64,000 nt of DNA from Blattamonas nauphoetae (lineage: Eukaryota; Preaxostyla; Oxymonadida), in the NCBI GenBank assembly GCA_033064195.1, contig JARBJD010000022.1, positions 62,001 through 126,000 on the forward strand. The letters are read 5' to 3'. Shown here in pieces: positions 24,159-33,136 of the stretch (position 1 is the stretch's first letter; every line of letters starts with the position of its first letter). Made by a program: the position numbers and the translations under genes. Under the pieces are notes generated by a model that was not told the DNA's origin, did no database searches, and saw only the letters and a program-made list of their open reading frames with translations.

Positions 24159-27100
24159 ATGTTCGATTCTGAATCCAACATCACGGGGTCTATTCCTGTA
24201 GACGAATTTCCCATGACACCACACCATCTTTCAATCTTCATCAAAAAAATCCTCTCTTCATACACAGATCGATTGACAAACAGGTCAAGTTCTCGTCTAA
24301 AGCCACCATCTGACGCTAAATTTTCATGTATCTGCAGAATGCTCATCCAGCTCTCCAATATCATCATGAACCCTCGCTTCAATACTTCTCGAACTCCAAC
24401 TCCATCAGGTCCGGTTGGAAACACACACACAACTCAGCTATCAACATCTGGTGAACCATTTATTGTTTTGATAATGAAAATTCCAATCATTGTTCGAGTT
24501 CCATCTGATTCAGACTTGATTGATGCATCACCATTTGTCATCGACACCAGCCCAACACAATATTGTATCATGCAGACCTCACAAGAAATCCATTTGGCCT
24601 TCTCGCAAGATGATGTCAACTTGATTTTACGGCCATTTTCTCGTTTTTCAAAGACAATCTCTCACATTTTTTGGCTCGATGTCGTCCCTCCCCTACGAAC
24701 ACCCCACTATGATCGCCATCTTCCCAAATCTGTCAAACAGCTCGATATTGATCTCAGACTTCTCCAATCTTTTTCGGTTTATCGGTTCACAACCCTCTTT
24801 TCAAAGCAACTAAGATACTTACCGTACTCATTCTTTATCCTTCACACATCACTTCTTTCGAAGACCATTTTCCCAAAAAAATCACAGGATCTCTCCTCTT
24901 TGACATCAATTCTTCCCTTTCCCGATCAAATTGGCTTTTTATCGCGTCGCTCATTTCGTCGACGTCGAATTCCCAAAAATTCAGCCTTCCACATGCCATC
25001 TCTTCCAATTTCGCTTGTTTTGCGAACATCATCCAATATAACATCTGAACAATCAATATTTGGGAATTCTCTTCCAAATCCGACCCAATCAAAAACACCA
25101 TCTCGCCACTCAACCCCACTCTTCCCAATCAATCAACCAGTCAAACAACTACGCAACATCCAAACCACATGGCTCGCCAAACAACATGGGAACATCCCAT
25201 CACGATCCAAATCATTTCGCGAGGCTTTCTTCAACCAGCTCATTTCCCCGGACCCCCAACGTCAATTCGAAGCCCTTCTTCGAGTTGATTTGTCCGGACG
25301 CTCATCACAAGTGGACCCATTCGCATGTGTCCTCACTCCTCACTTTGACAACCTTCCATTCATCTCGAGAAAGCCCAGACTCGAACAACTCAACACGATG
25401 CTGCGAAAGAAGAAGACTCAATGCCAAGATCCCCTTTTCACATTCCACTCCATCTCTCTCGTTGACGTCATCCCTTTTGGACTGGCATCATTTGCCACAG
25501 CAGCCCTCTCATCGTTTCCCTCATCAACGCCGGTCACCTTCCTCCCACCACACACAACCCAATCTCAATTCCAACCCAACTTGCCTTACATTGTCCCACC
25601 CATCATTTCTTTCAACGTCTCTCCCTGTGAGCCCGCTCAGACTCATCTAAACTCGTTTTCTTCAATCATTTTGACTGTTCCACGCAGAACTCCACAGTTC
25701 TGTGGATCAAAACACTCGTTCAGGTCGATGTTCGCACTTTGGTCGTTCGTCCATCCCTTTTCTTGCCGGAAAGATCCACACAACTCGCCCGCTGGGTTTC
25801 TCGGAATGGCGCGAGGATGTGTGAGGTGTTCCGAAATCCCACATTATCTCTCCAAGGAGCTGTTTCTGAGGGAGAAAGAGGTTTCGTCAGACGAACAAGT
25901 CGAACGACAGTCAACTGTCGACTTTCCGTTCATTCTCGTTCCGTCGACTGTCGGATGCTTCAACCTCCGGTTGATCACCCATAACTCATTCAAAATGATT
26001 CGATCGTCGATTTCTAATCATTTTTCACGACTCCCACGACGTCGGTTGAGGAGATTGGTTTCGGATGGAGATGAGGTTGAGACGATTCTGAAGAAACAAG
26101 CACAGAAACGGAATCAAGATAGAGATTCATCAAAAAAGAACAAACATCAAACACAAGAAGCATCACCCATCCCATTCGTTCACAATCCTGAAGTCCCAAC
26201 AAAACTTACCAACCGCAAATCACAAGTCTCAACATTCAACAGCCTTCAAACACCCACAAAAGTCGTCTTCCATCACTCTGAACGAAAACAAACGATTCCT
26301 CTCGCCCCAAGCACACTCGCTGTGAAACAAACCGCTCTGAAGAAGTCAAAAAACCATCTCGCAAGACGGTTAAACACCGTTCGGGACAGAATCACTGATT
26401 TTCGGACTGTTTTGGAGTATGTTCCTCAGAGTACAGCGGAAAGCAGTTCAACACAGTCACTCACAACACTCCTCAATATTAAGGGAATCGACCCGAGGAA
26501 GATTTCACGTGATCGGAAGAGAGGAGAAACAAGGCAAGCAACACCTCATTCACTCCAAATGAACGCGGACGAGGTCAATTATGTTCTGAGCCAGACAATC
26601 TCAACAAGAGACCGTCCGCGGAGGAATCTTCCGCTCAAACAGACCACACTCGACATCACCTCACTCCGACCGAAGAACATTCCACTCACACCCCCAACAC
26701 CGACCATCTCTCAAACCGAACTGGATGAACTCCGACGAAGTCTGACCGAAGAATACTCGTCTCTCTCACTCAAAGACGCCCAAGTCTTCCATCGCACCCT
26801 TCTTCCCTCAGCACCGTATCCCACAATCTCCTCCGATCCGACACCATCGTCCGTCGACGCACCGTTCTCGCAACCTGACACGGGTTTGCTGACATTGGAT
26901 CTCGATGCTCCATTCACCATCCCACCAATCCCTCCGCTCACATCTCCCGTTGTCGAGGTTCGGTCGTCTCAGCTCGGTTCTCCGACTTTCGAGTCGACTC
27001 TGTTTTCACCAGTCCCGATTCCAAACGCTCCTTCAATGTCCCTCTTCTCTCAACATGTTCGTGCCCCTTATTCGTCAGATCCACATCGGTTCATCGAATC

Positions 27101-28001
27101 ACACTCGATCATTCACGACTCCTCCAGAATCACTCCGACCATGTTCACGTTGGGTGAAACTCCAACTCTGTCGTCAACACTCCAGGACAGCCTGTATCCG
27201 TCTCCGATGTTCCTTCCTTCTGCAATTCACAATCAGAAGTTGTTGAGAGTGACACAACAATCAGTGGACGAGTTGAAGGCAAAGATCGCCAACACACACG
27301 CGTTGATCAAGTCGATCATATCGATCGTGTTCGAGTTGGAGGATGATATGCCCTCAACTCCCACAATCGATGCATTTCTGAAGTTCCACAAAGAAAAATG
27401 TGATGAATTATTGAAAGAAGACTCGATCACGCCAACTATCCATTCGTATGAATCGTTGTTTGTGGATTGCCTGCTGACACAGTCGTTCTACTCTCTCCAT
27501 CAGACACCAGAATCTGTCCATCTTCTATCTCTGAACCTCTTCTATCCGCCGTCTTCTCTCGACCCCAGCTTCACTTCGCACTACACCAACTCTCTAAAAG
27601 AAGTTTTCTCAACGTCATTCATCACGTTTGTCAAAGAACGACTCTCACAAGTGAAATCAAAGCAGACCGAAGACAACCCGACTCGTTTTCGACTTCTCGG
27701 AATTGAGCTGACTCTTCTCAAAGCATCCCTCGAGCGAGGACACATCCCATCGTCGACCGATAACCCATCAGTTGTTCCACATTACGATGCATCGCACCTT
27801 CTGACACAGTCGGATGTCGACGAAATGACGAGACTCTTCTCTTCGGCATCGTTTGGATCAGATGAGAAGAGACAGTCACATCTCAATCAGTTTCAGGCAA
27901 CACTGAAGAATCGATACACGTCTCTTTTTGAGAAGTCGCTTGCGATGATCATTCCAACTGGTGGACTGACCGATTTTGAGAAAGATTTGTTCGGATTATG
28001 A
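24159..28001 (+). CDS. Unknown 1280-residue Ser/Thr/Pro-rich protein
   Basis: One uninterrupted ORF of 1280 residues from MFDSESNITGSIPVDEF to DFEKDLFGL. The first 250 residues look folded (FPMTPHHLSIFIKKILS; SVKQLDIDLRLL). A long central part is low-complexity and rich in Ser, Thr, Pro, Asn and Arg. The last 220 residues are helical and acidic (SVDELKAKIANTHALIKSII). The absence of introns in nearly 4 kb is unusual beside its neighbours. Short in-frame introns without stops cannot be ruled out. No family is recognised. Confidence 0.7.
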   Translation: MFDSESNITGSIPVDEFPMTPHHLSIFIKKILSSYTDRLTNRSSSRLKPPSDAKFSCICRMLIQLSNIIMNPRFNTSRTPTPSGPVGNTHTTQLSTSGEPFIVLIMKIPIIVRVPSDSDLIDASPFVIDTSPTQYCIMQTSQEIHLAFSQDDVNLILRPFSRFSKTISHIFWLDVVPPLRTPHYDRHLPKSVKQLDIDLRLLQSFSVYRFTTLFSKQLRYLPYSFFILHTSLLSKTIFPKKSQDLSSLTSILPFPDQIGFLSRRSFRRRRIPKNSAFHMPSLPISLVLRTSSNITSEQSIFGNSLPNPTQSKTPSRHSTPLFPINQPVKQLRNIQTTWLAKQHGNIPSRSKSFREAFFNQLISPDPQRQFEALLRVDLSGRSSQVDPFACVLTPHFDNLPFISRKPRLEQLNTMLRKKKTQCQDPLFTFHSISLVDVIPFGLASFATAALSSFPSSTPVTFLPPHTTQSQFQPNLPYIVPPIISFNVSPCEPAQTHLNSFSSIILTVPRRTPQFCGSKHSFRSMFALWSFVHPFSCRKDPHNSPAGFLGMARGCVRCSEIPHYLSKELFLREKEVSSDEQVERQSTVDFPFILVPSTVGCFNLRLITHNSFKMIRSSISNHFSRLPRRRLRRLVSDGDEVETILKKQAQKRNQDRDSSKKNKHQTQEASPIPFVHNPEVPTKLTNRKSQVSTFNSLQTPTKVVFHHSERKQTIPLAPSTLAVKQTALKKSKNHLARRLNTVRDRITDFRTVLEYVPQSTAESSSTQSLTTLLNIKGIDPRKISRDRKRGETRQATPHSLQMNADEVNYVLSQTISTRDRPRRNLPLKQTTLDITSLRPKNIPLTPPTPTISQTELDELRRSLTEEYSSLSLKDAQVFHRTLLPSAPYPTISSDPTPSSVDAPFSQPDTGLLTLDLDAPFTIPPIPPLTSPVVEVRSSQLGSPTFESTLFSPVPIPNAPSMSLFSQHVRAPYSSDPHRFIESHSIIHDSSRITPTMFTLGETPTLSSTLQDSLYPSPMFLPSAIHNQKLLRVTQQSVDELKAKIANTHALIKSIISIVFELEDDMPSTPTIDAFLKFHKEKCDELLKEDSITPTIHSYESLFVDCLLTQSFYSLHQTPESVHLLSLNLFYPPSSLDPSFTSHYTNSLKEVFSTSFITFVKERLSQVKSKQTEDNPTRFRLLGIELTLLKASLERGHIPSSTDNPSVVPHYDASHLLTQSDVDEMTRLFSSASFGSDEKRQSHLNQFQATLKNRYTSLFEKSLAMIIPTGGLTDFEKDLFGL

Positions 28002-28415
28002 ACGACTGAGAGAACCTTTTTTAGGTGTGAGGCATGGACATCGTGTATTGATGTAGAAATGATGGGTTTTGTGGGATGACGATAAATCTAGATGTGTCGG
28101 ACAGAATCGTTTGCAGGCTCAGCACAATGACAAAAGCGGTACAAATCCCAACTTCTCCATTGAACATTGACAATGACCATCTGGTTCTTGTAGTATCGTC
28201 AATCTGACCGTCATTTTCTTCTGAGACAAGACAATTCTTTGTCTTCTCTCACATCTCGACGAAATTTCTGAATAAAGAGATATTCGATGTTTCATTCTGC
28301 CTCTAAAGTTTAAAATGAAGTGAGAAGATGCCACTGGTATCAAAATGATCATCAGTTCTTGTGGAGAGTCAATCCTGATTGTCCACCCATTAGAAATTGT
28401 CCCGCTCTATTTTGC
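28002..28415. other. Intergenic spacer, nothing supported
   Basis: Short AT-rich spacer upstream of the PHP gene. An open frame in phase with that gene extends left to 28320 from a GTG, but it lacks family similarity and is read here as untranslated leader. Confidence 0.45.
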
Positions 28416-29468
28416 ATGTCAGAAATAGAAAGCGGTGGAATTGAATCTCTTCATAATCACACTACTACGAGCGATGGATTCTTGACCCATATACAGTTCC
28501 TGGAACAAGCACGTGACCATGGCTTCACTGTCGTTGCTTTCACAGATCACGACGCTCTCCCTCCTCTGTCTGTTTATGAAGAGCTCCAACAACCTAAATG
28601 GAAAACCGACTTTCCAACCAAGTATATTTGGGGAATTGAAATAACGTCATCTCCTCCGAAGGAGACAGGAATGACACTCTCGGACTTTCACGTTGTTGGT
28701 TTGTTTGTAGATCCGAAAAACGAGCGACTACGACAGTACTGTGCTAAAACAAATGCAGACAAGAGAGAGGAAGTGAAATTTGTCGTGAACGGTCTCGTCA
28801 AACTCGGTTTCAAAATCACATTCGAAGATTGCATCAGGCAAAGCGGTGGTGAGAACATTTGTCTACCTCATGCCATGCGAGCCCTTCAGGATAATCGAGA
28901 GAACGATACAATCCTCTCTAAACACATTGAAGCCTTTGAAATAGCAGCTGAAACCAACCCATCATTAACAGTCAAATATCCAGACATTCGATCCGGACCA
29001 GATATTTGGAAATCGATCAATCAACTCATTTTCAACAGAGACGCCTATCTTCCGGGTGCGTTTTGTGAACTCCAAAAAGCTGATCTTCACGAAGCCACAG
29101 AACTTATCCACGAAGCCGGTGGAATCGCCGTTTTGGCACATTATTTCTCGATCCAAAGGAGTGTCACTCTCGATATGTGTCGTGAATGGATGAAAAAGGG
29201 ATATTTGGACGGAATGGAGACATTCTACGGACTCGGAGAACGATCAGACAATCCTGATCAATTCCTTCCGCAACAGGAGGCTATCAAACAGATGTGCATC
29301 GAAGAAAAGAAAGTATGGTTTGTGGGTGGAGGAGATATTCATCGACCAAGGAGTCTCAAGTTGTATGCTGAGTCAAGTCTTGGTCTTCGGTCGAAAGGGA
29401 TGAGTGCATCTCTTATCCAAGCCTTCCCACCTGGGAAGTTCAATCTTGCATCAACATCTTCTCTTTAA
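28416..29468 (+). CDS. PHP-domain metal-dependent phosphoesterase (TrpH/YciV-like)
   Basis: A single 350-residue ORF. The four metal-binding PHP motifs can be seen: ESLHNHTTTSDG near residue 10 (motif I), VAFTDHDAL near 40 (motif II), IWGIEITSS with the conserved Glu, VLAHYF in place of AHP (motif III), and VGGGDIHRP near the end (motif IV). A CLPHAMRAL helix lies between. PHP proteins of this type (TrpH, YciV/RNase AM) hydrolyse 3',5'-bisphosphates or 5'-phosphorylated RNA using two to three divalent metals. Which substrate is used here is unknown. The gene has no intron and its closest architecture is bacterial, which is compatible with old lateral transfer, though base composition is not obviously foreign. 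The ATG at 28416 places motif I at the usual distance from the N-terminus. Confidence 0.88.
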   Translation: MSEIESGGIESLHNHTTTSDGFLTHIQFLEQARDHGFTVVAFTDHDALPPLSVYEELQQPKWKTDFPTKYIWGIEITSSPPKETGMTLSDFHVVGLFVDPKNERLRQYCAKTNADKREEVKFVVNGLVKLGFKITFEDCIRQSGGENICLPHAMRALQDNRENDTILSKHIEAFEIAAETNPSLTVKYPDIRSGPDIWKSINQLIFNRDAYLPGAFCELQKADLHEATELIHEAGGIAVLAHYFSIQRSVTLDMCREWMKKGYLDGMETFYGLGERSDNPDQFLPQQEAIKQMCIEEKKVWFVGGGDIHRPRSLKLYAESSLGLRSKGMSASLIQAFPPGKFNLASTSSL

Positions 29469-29551
29469 TTTCCGTAACACTTTGTTTTATCTCTTTTTTG
29501 GATATGTTCAAGGTCTTAGAGAGTTATTGAAGTGTTAAACTGGTTGGTGTT

Positions 29552-30655
29552 TCACTGCTTGGGTTTTGGTGTGTAGTTGAATCGAGTATTGAGAGTTTCT
29601 GTCTTTTCTCGCTGTATCCGTGAATGTTGTTGACGGTCCTTTTCCTGTTTTGACTGTTGAACATGTGAGTGCATCTGTGAGGAGTCGGAGGGGCGAGGTT
29701 GGTTGACGAGTGGAGTATGGACACCATTCGACATAAAATCTTGAAAAAAACGAGCGATTGTGAACATTTCAATGATAAGGCTTTCCATTTCTTCATGTTT
29801 ATGAGCTTGGAAGTTCTTGAACGCCTTCTGAAGATGGTCGATGTCTTCAATCTCAATTTCGATTTCATAGGCGAGGTTACGAAATGGAACCGTAAAAGAT
29901 TTTCCAGTACGAGTCTGATATTATCATTAAAGCAGAATATAAACCATTGTCTGTGCCATATCAAGTCTGAAAGGAGGAATGGAGAATGAATCCCGTTTGA
30001 GCAGACGTTGAAGCTGGAGAGGGGTTTGTACGACTTCGCGTGGGTCAACTAAGACAGTTAGATCAAAAAATACGAGTACGATGAACTTCCCATGAACGAG
30101 AGATCCTGAGATCGAATTGTGAATCTGGGCAGGACATATCATGCGTTACGCTTGACTTAGCCTTCTGAACGCATGCAAGAGTGCGTTTAGGATCATTTGC
30201 ATCAACTGTAATTCTCCCTTTCTTGTGAATAAGGTTCAGAGTGTTCGATGATTTATGAGTGTAATTCTGGAAAGATGGCGAGAAATTGACGAAATACAGT
30301 TGTCAACATGAAGTTAAGAACATTGGAAAACAGTTGAGCTGGCATGTGTGGATCAAATTGATATTCGGACGAGAGACGGACGAGTGAAGAAGTTGACTGA
30401 GTCTGAGAGAACCTTCTGAGAGAAGATTTAGATAAAATTCTCCCTATCCGAATTTCAATCTACATATAAGATGAAATTCTTTATGTGATAAGAGAGATAT
30501 ACTTCAGGAGATGAGTCTGGTCGATTTTGGCTGAGGAGATTTACGAAGGCTGTCATCAGGTGTTCAACATCGTTTCTTGGAAGTGAGATGGGATGAAGAT
30601 GTTTGAATGGAGAATCGAGAGTTGTGGGAATAGAGCTTTGAGAAAGATAAGTCAT
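29552..30655 (-). CDS. mRNA 5'-triphosphatase, Cet1-like triphosphate tunnel enzyme
   Basis: Five exons (30655-30503, 30459-30298, 30266-30098, 30048-29945, 29914-29552) total 951 nt, 316 residues. Introns are 43, 31, 49 and 30 bp. The tunnel-enzyme motifs of the fungal/protist RNA triphosphatase family appear in order and span exon junctions: EIEIRIGRIL near residue 52 (motif A glutamates), KKGRITVD and FDLRISLD in the middle, FRLDMAQT, then RNLAYEIEIEIED near 209-220 (motif C glutamates). These line the barrel that binds Mg/Mn and the RNA 5' triphosphate, the first step of cap formation. This family differs from the cysteine-phosphatase type of animals and plants. A Gln-rich tail ends the protein. 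Start M30655 is the first in-frame Met; an upstream exon is possible. The gene is divergent from the coiled-coil gene at 30745. Confidence 0.88.
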
Positions 30656-30744
30656 CGGGCATGGATAGAGTCTGTGATCTTCACCCACAAGAAAGTATCT
30701 CCATCCAAACAGATTTTTATTTCGCCGACACTGAGATCTAGATC
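30656..30744. promoter_or_regulatory. Probable bidirectional promoter (89 bp)
   Basis: Only 89 bp separate the start codons of the divergent capping triphosphatase and coiled-coil genes, so promoter elements of both must lie here or inside the genes. No known motif is recognised. Confidence 0.35.
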
Positions 30745-33036
30745 ATGTCCTCATGCGGAATGTCATCTTCATCTCAAAATGCTCTGCTCAAAAAATATGT
30801 TCAGTACGCATCAAACGCTGTATCATCAACTCATGGCAACTCCCTCGTTTCGACCACAAATGATTTGACTGGATCTCTATGGAGAAACCATCGTTCTCGT
30901 CAGGATGACAGAGCATTTGAGGATGAAGCAAGAGTTTTAGAAAGAAAGAGACTCGCTGAACGACGATCAAAGACATCTCATGTCGAAAATCAAGCGAAAT
31001 TTATCTCTTCTATCCGGAATCCTGACGAACCAGGAGCATCTACATTCATGCCCCGAAGCGGACTTGTGGATCATCCTTCTCAGACCGGCAAAACACATCA
31101 AACAAGTTACGGATTCCAAAATGGATTACCACGAAGGCCTATGACTGCTACTGGTCATATCACGAGACATACTGGCGATGTTCATGTCCAATTTTCATCT
31201 GTTCCATCAACGCTCCCAAAACCAAGGAACAGCGAAAAGACTCGAGAAATTGCGCTCGTTCCAAGTTCTCAGAAGTCACGGACACTGTCACGAACATCAC
31301 CTGGCAATGTTACACGGAAACCTCAACTAGATCTTCCAGAAGATGCATATCCTCATCTCACATCTCACCAGACACAATTTGAATCCCATCCTCACGATTT
31401 CGTTCCATATGCACAGTCATCCAAGTTTAATGCGTCTTTTGGGGGAGACTTGCGCAATAGTTCCACTTTTCAGGGAACATCAGATCCTGATGTCGCACTA
31501 CAAGCTGTCGCTGGAAAGACCACAGTCCATCTTTCTGCGAGTCAACTAGACGACGCAGATCCGTTTTTAGCTCGTTCTTCACGATATACACAGCGTCCCA
31601 GATCAGCATTCCCATCGACGGTATTTTCACGAGGAAAAAATACAGAAACAATCAAACTCATTCAAGGACAGAAGGAGCTCTCATTCGATCCGTCTCGTCT
31701 GACATCATCAACAATTCTCCTCCCTGTGCACACATCCACACAAGCCAATATTTTTAGAAAGGATTTGGAGGGTGAGAGACGAAAAGAAAGAGTTCAGAGT
31801 GCAGCTGCAAGGATCGAAAAGGAAGAAAACGAGCTTGACAAAGCTCGTGTGATTATCCGACGCCGAAATCAGCTGGAGCAACGCCAGGGTATGTTAATTT
31901 TCTTCTTTCCATTATTCGTCATTTCTCATTCATTCTTTCTCGACACAGCAAAACGGTATCAAGCGTTCCAACGATCTCTCCTTCTGAACGAACCGCATAC
32001 CATAAACCAAGTCATGCGGGCCTCTCAAGAGATCAAGCCAGAGAAGTCTCAGACATCCACAAAACCAGCGCCAACCGCAGTTACTCGTCTTCAACTGTCT
32101 GTCAAGACACACACCGACGAAGAATCTCAGACAGGGCAGACGATTGCTGAGAGAGAGAACGAAGAGCAAGAAGAAGAAGCATTCAATACTTTCATCCATC
32201 GCAAGTATCTCACACGACCAATGCGGTCCTCAGCTTACACAGGCCAACTCCACATCACTCCACAACCCAAACAATTCTGCAAAACAGATCGCAGACCAAT
32301 GAGAGTTGTGTCGGGCGAGTTGGTGAACAAGCCACGAGTTGCTGAGGATGGGTTTAGTTCAGTCACGGAAAGGTTGAATTACTTCAGAACTTCGCGGATG
32401 AATCGGGAGAAGGAGGAGGCGATGAAGCGAGAGCGTGCTGTGTTGGAGAAGAAGCAGAAAGAGCTGGATGACTTGGCGAATTTGAAAAGAATGCAGATGA
32501 TTGAAGAGGAAGGTCGTCTTTCAGACCAAGCCCAACTCCGTGATGACAAGCAACGTGAAAAGGAGGAAGAAGAGAAGAAACGAAAGGAAGACGATGAATT
32601 CAACCGAAAACTCGAACAGCAACAACTTGAAGTCAAAATGCGGCGGCAGCTCGAAGAAGAAGCCAAACGAAAAGAAACTGAAGAGATTCTTGCCAAACTC
32701 CAACGCAGAAACGAGGAACTGATGCGAAGTGAAGACGAACTTCGCAGAATGCGGTTGGAGGATGTCAACTGCACAATCACCAACGCTCGCCACCGTTTTC
32801 TTGACGAGCTGTCGAGCGAGGCGTCGCTTGGCACATTCAGTCCTTCTTCTCTTCGAAAGCAATCACATCGCCTTGTCACACACACATCTGGAAGCACGAG
32901 TCCGGTTTCGGAACCAATTTCGACACGGCCTTCTACTGCACCGAGACATGGTCTTGGGATTATGTCGACTTCTGCGAGTGTGGTGTCCATAGAGTTGGAT
33001 GAAGAGGTGGAGGAGATGGGGAGCGGTGACCGTTGA
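30745..33036 (+). CDS. Coiled-coil, Lys/Glu-rich protein of unknown function
   Basis: Two exons (30745-31888 and 31949-33036) give 743 residues. The 60-bp intron starts GTATGTTAATT, ends CGACACAG, is a multiple of three and has no stop, so the frame is open through it. A basic helix (VLERKRLAERR) lies near residue 75. Disordered Ser/Thr/Arg-rich sequence is followed by coiled coil at about 340-390 (intron-less numbering) and again at about 540-660 with repeated EEEKKRKEDDEFNRKLE-like heptads. This resembles microtubule-associated proteins of the MAP7 type in composition only. No orthologue is recognised. Confidence 0.75.
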   Translation: MSSCGMSSSSQNALLKKYVQYASNAVSSTHGNSLVSTTNDLTGSLWRNHRSRQDDRAFEDEARVLERKRLAERRSKTSHVENQAKFISSIRNPDEPGASTFMPRSGLVDHPSQTGKTHQTSYGFQNGLPRRPMTATGHITRHTGDVHVQFSSVPSTLPKPRNSEKTREIALVPSSQKSRTLSRTSPGNVTRKPQLDLPEDAYPHLTSHQTQFESHPHDFVPYAQSSKFNASFGGDLRNSSTFQGTSDPDVALQAVAGKTTVHLSASQLDDADPFLARSSRYTQRPRSAFPSTVFSRGKNTETIKLIQGQKELSFDPSRLTSSTILLPVHTSTQANIFRKDLEGERRKERVQSAAARIEKEENELDKARVIIRRRNQLEQRQGMLIFFFPLFVISHSFFLDTAKRYQAFQRSLLLNEPHTINQVMRASQEIKPEKSQTSTKPAPTAVTRLQLSVKTHTDEESQTGQTIAERENEEQEEEAFNTFIHRKYLTRPMRSSAYTGQLHITPQPKQFCKTDRRPMRVVSGELVNKPRVAEDGFSSVTERLNYFRTSRMNREKEEAMKRERAVLEKKQKELDDLANLKRMQMIEEEGRLSDQAQLRDDKQREKEEEEKKRKEDDEFNRKLEQQQLEVKMRRQLEEEAKRKETEEILAKLQRRNEELMRSEDELRRMRLEDVNCTITNARHRFLDELSSEASLGTFSPSSLRKQSHRLVTHTSGSTSPVSEPISTRPSTAPRHGLGIMSTSASVVSIELDEEVEEMGSGDR

Positions 33037-33136
33037 TGCTGTCTGTTTTACTTCTTTTTTCTTGATTGTACTCCAATTTCTCTTTATTTTATGTTGCGTT
33101 CTTTCATCTTTATGTGAAATGTTCAAAAATCGATGG

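Noticed and set aside
28320-28415. Upstream extension of the PHP protein from a GTG
   Set aside because: Non-ATG start and no similarity. Motif I is correctly placed from the ATG at 28416.
32379-32990. 203-codon minus-strand Ser-rich ORF
   Set aside because: It is the antisense shadow of the Glu/Lys-rich coiled coil of the plus-strand gene.
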